Assembly: GCA_018268375.1 (NCBI GenBank)
Contig: JAFDWS010000005.1
Location: 1-64,000, forward strand
Reading direction: 5' to 3'
DNA length: 64,000 nt
Source: Armatimonadota bacterium
Lineage (GTDB): Bacteria; Armatimonadota; Fimbriimonadia; Fimbriimonadales; Fimbriimonadaceae
Shown: piece by piece, positions 58,733-64,000 of the stretch
How positions within the stretch are numbered: position 1 is the first letter of the stretch
How the letters are laid out: each line of letters begins with the position of its first letter
The notes under the pieces: generated by a model
The model's database searches: none
The model's input: only the letters and a program-made list of their open reading frames with translations
What the model was told of the DNA's origin: nothing
Position numbers and translations under genes: made by a program

Positions 58733-59414
58733 CGTCGAACTCCTTGTCGTCTTCGAACTGCGCGCCGGCCAGGATTTTCGTCCGACCGCCCAAAACGAGC
58801 ACCGTGGCCATTCCGGACGTGAAGCCTCCGGCGTGAGCCCATGTCGCGACCCCGTCTTGTGGCCATAGAATCTGCATCAAGAACCAAATTCCGAGAAGGG
58901 CGAAGGCAGGGACGCTGAAAATCCACCAGACGAACGGCGGGATCATGATCTTCACCCGGTTCGCGGGGAACAAGAGAAAGTACGCGCCGAGCACGCCTCC
59001 TATGGCTCCCGAGGCCCCTAAGACCGGTGTCTCCGAGTGAGGCTCGACGAGGATTTGTGCGCCGAAGGCGCATACCCCCCAGAACAAGTAGAAGAGGCTG
59101 TATTTAACACTGCCGAACGCAGCTTCGACGTTCGGTCCGAAAGCGAACAAGAACAGGAGGTTGCCGACAAGGTGGGCCAGGTTGCCGTGAAGGAACATGG
59201 CTGTGAAAATCTGGCCGATGTCGGTCGGGTCTCCCTTTCCCATGAGAGCGTTCGTGACCGCGCTTGGGTGAAGCGCCAGGTCGGCAAACGCCTGGTTGCC
59301 CGCCCAGACATCCCCGCTCCGGTCCCAAAGGAAGATGAGTGCGTTGAGCCCGACCAGCGTCCACGTCACGACGGGCGTGTCCCTTGAGAACCTGCTGTCG
59401 CGGATCGGGATCAT
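58725..59414 (-). CDS. Rhomboid-family intramembrane serine protease
   Basis: 229 residues with six membrane helices. The catalytic dyad is Ser135 in GASGAIGG and His193 in WAHAGGF; the HGNLAHLVGNLLFL block with N85 is the oxyanion helix. Active-site residues are intact. It could cleave a membrane protein of the adjoining envelope cluster, but no substrate is evident. First gene of the minus-strand run to 46972. Confidence 0.94.
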   Translation of the reverse strand: MIPIRDSRFSRDTPVVTWTLVGLNALIFLWDRSGDVWAGNQAFADLALHPSAVTNALMGKGDPTDIGQIFTAMFLHGNLAHLVGNLLFLFAFGPNVEAAFGSVKYSLFYLFWGVCAFGAQILVEPHSETPVLGASGAIGGVLGAYFLLFPANRVKIMIPPFVWWIFSVPAFALLGIWFLMQILWPQDGVATWAHAGGFTSGMATVLVLGGRTKILAGAQFEDDKEFDDD

Positions 59415-59427
59415 AGGCCAGGCGATT

Positions 59428-61431
59428 CTACCGGTCGAGGAACACGCCGACTTGGCTTTCCGCCGGGGTCGCGTTCTTCAAGTTCCAATTCGCCGTCCGG
59501 CTGTTGTTCTTCGCCCAAGTCACTCCTTCGGGGTAGGTGTCCTGTCCGCCCAAATCCATGAACACGCCTAGGCAGAGTGCCCGTTCGCGAAGCGAAGCCT
59601 TTTGCGCCTCTGCCGCCGAGCCGAGCGTGATGCCCGACGTTTGATACGTGTCGTCACCTGCCGTGTCCACGAACACCCCAATGCCGTTCGCGTTCCCGGC
59701 GCCCAGGCTCAAGTTGGGTGCTTGATGAAAGTCCGCCCCTCCGAGATCAAGGAGCCAACCGATGCTGAAGTCGTGTCCTGCGCCCTGCGCCATGTTCATC
59801 GGCGCGCGGTACTCGTCGTTGCCGTCACCGTCTTGGAGGAAGCCGATGCCGAAGTGAGCGGCAGCGCCTTGGACATACCACTGACCGGTGTACTTGTCGT
59901 CGCCGGAGTCGTCCCAGAGGATTCCGAGGCCCTCCCAATAGCCGACCCCTTGCCCGAAGACACCGCACGAGTAAGTGTCCTTTCCAGCAAGATCGTAGAG
60001 GATGCCGATGCCACCGCTCTGGCTATGGCCGGTGAGATAGTCCGCCCTGAACCCGTAGCCCGCCCCCTGCGCCATGCTGTTGTTGTGCTCCGCAGATTGT
60101 GCCGATGGAAAGTCGAGCACTTGGTCGTTGGCGGAGTACGCGTCGTCCCCCTGGCCGTCAATGAGAAGACCGAGGCCGTGGGGCAAGCCTGCGCCCTGGA
60201 CCTGGGTGAACCCGAAGTACTTGTCCGAGCCCGAGGCATCGTCAAGAATGCCGATACCATATTGGCCGAACGCCTCTGAGTCGGCGTAAGCGTCATAACT
60301 GTCCGACCCTCCGTAGTCCCCCAAGTACGCGACCCCAAATCGAGCAGAGCCGAAGGCGTTTCGGGACGACCTGTAAAGGTCGTCGCCTTGGCTGTCTACA
60401 AGGAAGGTCAAGCCGAACAGGGCGCTCGCGCACCCGGACTGCCCACGGCCCTTGTTTCTCTGCGGCCAGTCGCTCAGAGCGGTCTTGGCCAGTGCCGGGT
60501 CGGAGAGGTAGCGGTCGTTCCCTTTCGTGTCGATCGTTACGCTCGACCAGTTCGCCGCGCTTGCGTTACAAGGCGTGTTGATATAAGTGTCATTACCGCC
60601 CGTGTCGATGCAGAGCAAAGTGGCCGCTCCGTCGTGCGTGGAGTCACCGCCGCCTGAGAGGTCGATCCGCCCCCACTCGGTTTCCAGTCTGAACTCATAG
60701 GACTTGTCCGCCGGCACTGCGCTGCACGCTGCCTCTGCCCAAGTCACCACCGCGCCGAGGTCTTGGGCCGCCGCGTAAAGGTAGGTCATGTCCGCTTTGC
60801 TTTGGATGTCGAGTTGCCTCGACTCAGAGGCGGGCCCGTCCGGCTCTCCCGGGTTGCCTGAAAACAAGGCGTAGGCGGCCGCGAGATCACCGACTTTGGA
60901 AAACGCCGCCCGTCGGTAATCGACGAGAACGAGGTCCGCCTGCAATATGGCGGCGGCTGCGCGCTTGACGTCGGCGGGCAGAGAGGTAGTAGGTGGAATC
61001 GCTCCCTTGATGACGCCGGCCGCTTTCATCTTCTGGAGGACCGCGTCGAGCGCTCCGGCATCGTTGGCAGGGTCGGTGTAAGGTTTCGCCGGGTCGCCCA
61101 ACAGTGATCGTCTGGTGCCGGTGCCCAGGGCTCTGCTAGCTCCCTCAATGAGACCCGTGGGCTTGCCGACCGAGAGTGCCAACTGCTTCCTGGTCATCTC
61201 CAGGTTGTAGGGCGTGCGCCACGGATGTTCGTAGCAAGTCTGAAAGAGCATGGCCGAACCATCGCCCTGGCGATAGAATGGGAGGATGCCATCGTCGAAC
61301 CGGGCCGTCGCCGTCGTCAAACCAGCCAGGCCCAGAGCGATGTCGAACTGGGGCTCCAGGGTCTGTTGGACGGGAAGAGCGGCGAGGGCGGCGAAGACGA
61401 TGGTCGCGGTCATGACGATATGGGGTCTCAC
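59428..61431 (-). CDS. Secreted protein with twelve D-x-x-G-x-D-x-Y repeats
   Basis: About 667 residues from GTG 61431; ATG 61413 is an alternative and the frame is open to 61461. A signal peptide is likely (MTATIVFAALAALPVQQ). From about 250 to 640 there are twelve spaced copies of a D-x-x-G-x-D-x-Y motif (for example DTGGNDTY, DSQGDDLY, DGQGDDAY, LAGKDTY, DTAGDDTY), alternating with GIGxxxD strands and QGAG turns, so the region is probably a repetitive, possibly calcium-binding beta structure. Function unknown. The 5' end overlaps the divergent hydrolase gene. Confidence 0.7.
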   Translation of the reverse strand: MRPHIVMTATIVFAALAALPVQQTLEPQFDIALGLAGLTTATARFDDGILPFYRQGDGSAMLFQTCYEHPWRTPYNLEMTRKQLALSVGKPTGLIEGASRALGTGTRRSLLGDPAKPYTDPANDAGALDAVLQKMKAAGVIKGAIPPTTSLPADVKRAAAAILQADLVLVDYRRAAFSKVGDLAAAYALFSGNPGEPDGPASESRQLDIQSKADMTYLYAAAQDLGAVVTWAEAACSAVPADKSYEFRLETEWGRIDLSGGGDSTHDGAATLLCIDTGGNDTYINTPCNASAANWSSVTIDTKGNDRYLSDPALAKTALSDWPQRNKGRGQSGCASALFGLTFLVDSQGDDLYRSSRNAFGSARFGVAYLGDYGGSDSYDAYADSEAFGQYGIGILDDASGSDKYFGFTQVQGAGLPHGLGLLIDGQGDDAYSANDQVLDFPSAQSAEHNNSMAQGAGYGFRADYLTGHSQSGGIGILYDLAGKDTYSCGVFGQGVGYWEGLGILWDDSGDDKYTGQWYVQGAAAHFGIGFLQDGDGNDEYRAPMNMAQGAGHDFSIGWLLDLGGADFHQAPNLSLGAGNANGIGVFVDTAGDDTYQTSGITLGSAAEAQKASLRERALCLGVFMDLGGQDTYPEGVTWAKNNSRTANWNLKNATPAESQVGVFLDR

Positions 61432-62608
61432 CCCGGCTCGAATTCTGGCGCAGGACTCCATCGAGGCTCAGAGGCAGGCCCTCTTGGCCCCTCCCCCACC
61501 CATCGAGTTCGCGCCCTGGAAAGAGGTCGATTCCGACGAGTTTTCCCGCGTCTATGAAGAGACGTTCCCGAGCGACTTCGTTACTCCCTATCCTGAGAAT
61601 TCCAACGTCCACCTCAGAGTTTTCTTACCGACGGACGTGCAGAAGCCTGTCCCTGCCGTGGTGATTCTTCACTACTGGGGAGCGACCGACCTGTCCCTGG
61701 AATCGAACATTGCGCGGGAGCTCAACAACCTCGGCATCGCTGGCGTTGTGATGACCTTGCCCTACCACCTCCAACGCACGCCGAAGGGGAGCCGATCGGG
61801 AGAAATGGCCCTTCAGTCAGATCCCTCCCGGCTTGTCGGCATGATGGTGCAAAGCACACACGATGTTCGGCGGACGGTCGATTGGATCCAATCCCGGCCG
61901 GAGTTCGAGAAGAACAAAGTCGCCCTGGCAGGAACGAGTCTCGGCGGCATGGTCGCGAGTCTCGCTTACGGCATCGAGAAGCGGTTTGTGGTCGGCTCCT
62001 TTGCACTTGCGGGCGTGGACCTCGCCGGTATTTTCTGGGAGAGCTCCAAGGCCGTCACCCAGCGAGAGGAGATGCGCCGAAAGGGGATGACGGAAGAACG
62101 GCTGCGCCGGGAGCTCGAGGCTGTGGAGCCTGCGCAGTACCTAGACAAGAACGACGGCAGGCGCGAGCTGGTGATCGCGGCGAGCTTGGACTCGGTCGTG
62201 CCTCCAAAGTTCGCCCGTATGCTGGCCCAGGCGTTGGGTGAACCTTCAGAGGTATGGCTGTCGACGGGGCACTACGGAGGCGCTTTGGCGAGGGGCCGTA
62301 TCGTACGGACGGTGGCGAGGTTCTTCGAAAGCAGCTTCAAGGGCCAGACCTTTGAACCGCCAGCCTCGATCAAAGCCCCTACGCTGTACTTCGGGCTCGT
62401 GTACTCCCCGATTCATGACCTGCAAGTCACGGCTTCCGTTGACCTCTGGCGCACCGGACGGCAGGGAGAGACTTTTGCCTCCGCGATGCTCACGCCCCAA
62501 GGCGTTCAAGGCTTTCTGGGTCAGAGGTTGGGCCCGAACTTGTCGGTCGGAGCGGCGATCTTTCCAAGCCGTATTGGCCCTGCGGTTTGCTGGAGAATCG
62601 CCTTCTGA
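61400..62608 (+). CDS. Secreted alpha/beta hydrolase (dienelactone-hydrolase-like)
   Basis: About 402 residues from ATG 61400 (61412 and an upstream start to 61286 are possible). The N-terminus is hydrophobic (VAVMTIWGLTPARILA), likely a signal peptide. The hydrolase core has VVILHYWGATDLSLESNIARELNNLG, the nucleophile elbow ALAGTSLGGMVAS and the later DSVVPPKF and TGHYGGAL segments carrying probable Asp and His. A C-terminal region (about 310-402, ASIKAPTLYFGLVYSPIHDLQVTASVDLWR) looks like a beta appendage. Substrate unknown. Confidence 0.8.
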   Translation: MVAVMTIWGLTPARILAQDSIEAQRQALLAPPPPIEFAPWKEVDSDEFSRVYEETFPSDFVTPYPENSNVHLRVFLPTDVQKPVPAVVILHYWGATDLSLESNIARELNNLGIAGVVMTLPYHLQRTPKGSRSGEMALQSDPSRLVGMMVQSTHDVRRTVDWIQSRPEFEKNKVALAGTSLGGMVASLAYGIEKRFVVGSFALAGVDLAGIFWESSKAVTQREEMRRKGMTEERLRRELEAVEPAQYLDKNDGRRELVIAASLDSVVPPKFARMLAQALGEPSEVWLSTGHYGGALARGRIVRTVARFFESSFKGQTFEPPASIKAPTLYFGLVYSPIHDLQVTASVDLWRTGRQGETFASAMLTPQGVQGFLGQRLGPNLSVGAAIFPSRIGPAVCWRIAF

Positions 62609-62683
62609 CGCTAAGAATGTGGAAAACATTCAGGGGGTGTGTCAAAGTCTGGACTCAAAGAGCATTTAGTCCTATCACGATGC

Positions 62684-62689
62684 TATAAT
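62684..62689 (+). promoter_or_regulatory. Candidate -10 box (TATAAT) before the prepilin-like gene
   Basis: TATAAT with TGC before it, 33 bases upstream of the TTG start. The -35 region (about 62661-62666) is weak. A 6-bp hairpin (GAATGT 62615-62620, ACATTC 62626-62631) follows the hydrolase stop. Confidence 0.5.
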
Positions 62690-62722
62690 TAAGGCGTCTG
62701 CACCTTTCGGAGGGATGTTCTT

Positions 62723-63592
62723 TTGAAGGCTCGAGCCTACACGCTGACAGAAATGCTGGTAGCCATGACGATCGTCTTGGTTCTGGCATCTTTGCTCACG
62801 CCTGTGTTCCTCACGGCTCGTGACGAGGCGCGCAAGGTCGCCTGTACTCAGAACTTCAAACAGGTCAACTTCGCTTCAACGCTGTACCAAGTCGACTATG
62901 ACGACCGGTTCGTCGTCAGCAAGTACTCGACCGGCGTTTACGAGCGGGCAGACACAGACCGGACGTGGGTTCAGCTCGTTTTTCCCTATTTGCGTTCGTT
63001 CGCGTCCACTCGTTGCCCGTCGGACCAGACCATCCGTCCCGGCTTGGATCCGGTCTTCGACGCCGACATGATGGTCGGCGACAACCTCGAGCGGTACTAC
63101 ACGATGTCGACCCGCGCAAACACCGGGTTCAACTACATCTACCTGTCGCCGCTGGTGAGGGAGGCGAACGGACACTGGGTCGCCAAGCCGCGCGGCGCCA
63201 CTGAGCTCAACGATCCCTCTCAAACGCTTATCTTCGCGGACAGCGTGTGGGACGTCACGCCGAACGGCCAACCGATCGGCGGCGGCAGTTACCTGATCGT
63301 TCCTCCCTGCCGCTACATGTCTCCCGGTCGCACCGACAGCTTCGAGCTGGCGGGCTACTCCAACGACCGCATCTACACCGGTCAACGCACGTGGGACGAG
63401 GACGGCGCCCAATATCGGCGAACTCGTTTCGGCGGAATCTGGCCGTGGCACGCCGGCCGCTTCACGGCCGCAATGGGCGACGGAAGCGTAAAAGTCTTGG
63501 CCCTGAACAGGGCTTCGGACGGGTGCACCGTCCATCAAAACTGGGGCGGTCTCATCGTCAACGCTGCCCGCTACGTTTGGGATCTTCGCTGA
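62723..63592 (+). CDS. Prepilin-type protein with H-x9-DG C-terminus
   Basis: 289 residues, TTG start with GGAGGGA 6 bases upstream. A short prepilin leader (MKARA) precedes YTLTEMLVAMTIVLVLASLLTPVF, the hydrophobic helix with Glu at +5; cleavage would be between A and Y instead of the usual Gly. The globular part contains aromatic-rich strands (YTMSTRANTGFNYIYLSPL, DGSVKVLALNRASDG) with HAGRFTAAMGDG, the H-x9-DG pattern of DUF1559-like proteins common in Planctomycetota and Armatimonadota. Confidence 0.9.
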   Translation: MKARAYTLTEMLVAMTIVLVLASLLTPVFLTARDEARKVACTQNFKQVNFASTLYQVDYDDRFVVSKYSTGVYERADTDRTWVQLVFPYLRSFASTRCPSDQTIRPGLDPVFDADMMVGDNLERYYTMSTRANTGFNYIYLSPLVREANGHWVAKPRGATELNDPSQTLIFADSVWDVTPNGQPIGGGSYLIVPPCRYMSPGRTDSFELAGYSNDRIYTGQRTWDEDGAQYRRTRFGGIWPWHAGRFTAAMGDGSVKVLALNRASDGCTVHQNWGGLIVNAARYVWDLR

Positions 63593-63637
63593 ACCTGAAC
63601 CCAGGCCCACGTCATCGCCTGACCCATCGGCATAATC

Positions 63638-63677
63638 AACTCCAGATAGCGGCATTTGTGTGTGCCGTTTTGGAGTT
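63638..63677 (+). promoter_or_regulatory. Long imperfect hairpin before mdh
   Basis: AACTCCA (63638-63644) pairs with TGGAGTT (63671-63677), and inside them CGGCA (63650-63654) pairs with TGCCG (63663-63667). It ends 9 bases before the mdh ATG. CATAAT (63631-63636) just upstream could be a -10 box, in which case the outer stem would lie at or near the transcript start. Possible translational or stability control. Confidence 0.4.
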
Positions 63678-63686
63678 CAACACAGC

Positions 63687-64000
63687 ATGAAAGTGAGCAT
63701 TATCGGCGGTGGCGGCAGGGTCGGATCGGACGCCGCGTTCGCCCTCCAAATCACTGGCGTCGTCCGCGAGATCGCATTGATGGACGCCAATCCCGACATG
63801 GCAGCAGGCGAGGCACTCGACCTTCGCCATGGCGCTGCGCTCGTCGGTGGCCAAGTCTTCACAAGTGGCGATTACGGCGTTGTCTCCGGGAGCGACTGCG
63901 TGGTCATCACTGCCGGCCTACGGCGGAAGCCGGACGAAAGCCGGCTCGATCTGATCAACCGCAACGTCGGGCTGTTCAAAGGCATTCTGGACGATCTAAA
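63687..64000 (+). CDS. mdh: Malate/lactate dehydrogenase, 3' end outside window
   Basis: About the first 104 residues of an NAD-dependent LDH/MDH-family protein. The N-terminal MKVSIIGGGGRVGSDAAFAL is the Rossmann NAD-binding glycine motif. LMDANPDMAAGEALDLRHG contains the Asp that prefers NAD over NADP. VVITAGLRRKPDESRLDLINRN carries the substrate-binding arginines and is typical of malate dehydrogenase. Continues past 64000. Confidence 0.92.
   Translation, partial: MKVSIIGGGGRVGSDAAFALQITGVVREIALMDANPDMAAGEALDLRHGAALVGGQVFTSGDYGVVSGSDCVVITAGLRRKPDESRLDLINRNVGLFKGILDDL

Overview
The window is a GC-rich bacterial chromosome segment (about 60% G+C by eye) with densely packed genes, many 4-base start/stop overlaps (ATGA, GTGA) and frequent GTG and TTG starts. 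The organism looks like a diderm outside the well-studied phyla. It has an LPS-type export operon (LptB, an LptF/G permease, OstA-like proteins), outer-membrane-like barrels and lipoproteins. It also has CsaB with a DUF5693 protein (S-layer/cell-wall polymer anchoring), CdaA/CdaR (c-di-AMP), a DUF3084 protein, and a prepilin-like protein with an H-x9-DG C-terminal motif. This mix fits Armatimonadota (Fimbriimonadia-like) best; that assignment is inference from gene content.

Layout. 1-642 is the 3' part of endonuclease IV. 816-4394 is an insertion: a 3.56-kb IS1595-family transposon (824-4386) with 12-bp perfect terminal repeats extending imperfectly to 25 bp, flanked by the 8-bp direct repeat TATAAAGT. 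It carries an ISXO2-like transposase, a KilA-N protein, a DUF1508 protein, four small unknown genes, and a promoter plus hairpins that could make a small RNA. 4508-9293 holds a GAF/degenerate-GGDEF membrane protein, a TPR protein, a coiled-coil protein and a SpoIIIAA/Ycf45-like ATPase. 9370-10548 is an HtrA protease, divergent from rlmN. 10630-16868 is one operon: rlmN, lipoprotein, OstA-like protein, lptB, LptF/G permease, DUF3084 protein, RuvC/YqgF-fold protein.

16865-22498 has a thioredoxin-fold envelope protein and tmk on the minus strand, then a glycolate-oxidase-like pair (glcD, glcE), an acyl-CoA-dehydrogenase-like protein and a small secreted protein. 22437-27470 (minus) has an ANTAR regulator, a HIT hydrolase, a family-4 uracil-DNA glycosylase, a NanE-NanK fusion, a sarcosine-oxidase-like flavoprotein and plsC. 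27593-30340 has an unknown protein coupled to fumarylacetoacetase, and an isochorismatase-fold protein. 30337-34161 (minus) is cdaA-cdaR-GNAT-metK, divergent from pheA across a 40-bp palindromic spacer. 35356-40984 has coaD, a CNNM/CorC protein, a DapA-family lyase, a thioesterase and unknown secreted proteins.

41100-43925 is ftsE-ftsX-M23 peptidase, the usual septal hydrolase control set. 44192-46975 has efp, a membrane protein with an eight-cysteine module, and an RNA-cyclase-fold protein lacking the catalytic histidine. 46972-59414 (minus) is an envelope cluster: rhomboid, DUF5693, csaB, outer-membrane barrel, lipoprotein, large secreted protein, polyglycine lipoprotein, OstA-like protein. 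59428-62608 has a secreted D-x-x-G-x-D-x-Y repeat protein and an alpha/beta hydrolase whose 5' ends overlap head to head. 62723-64000 has a prepilin-like protein and the start of malate dehydrogenase.

No rRNA, tRNA or CRISPR array was seen. The most unusual items are the passenger-carrying IS1595 transposon with its candidate small RNA, the histidine-less RtcA-like protein next to the cysteine-module membrane protein, and the envelope cluster around csaB.
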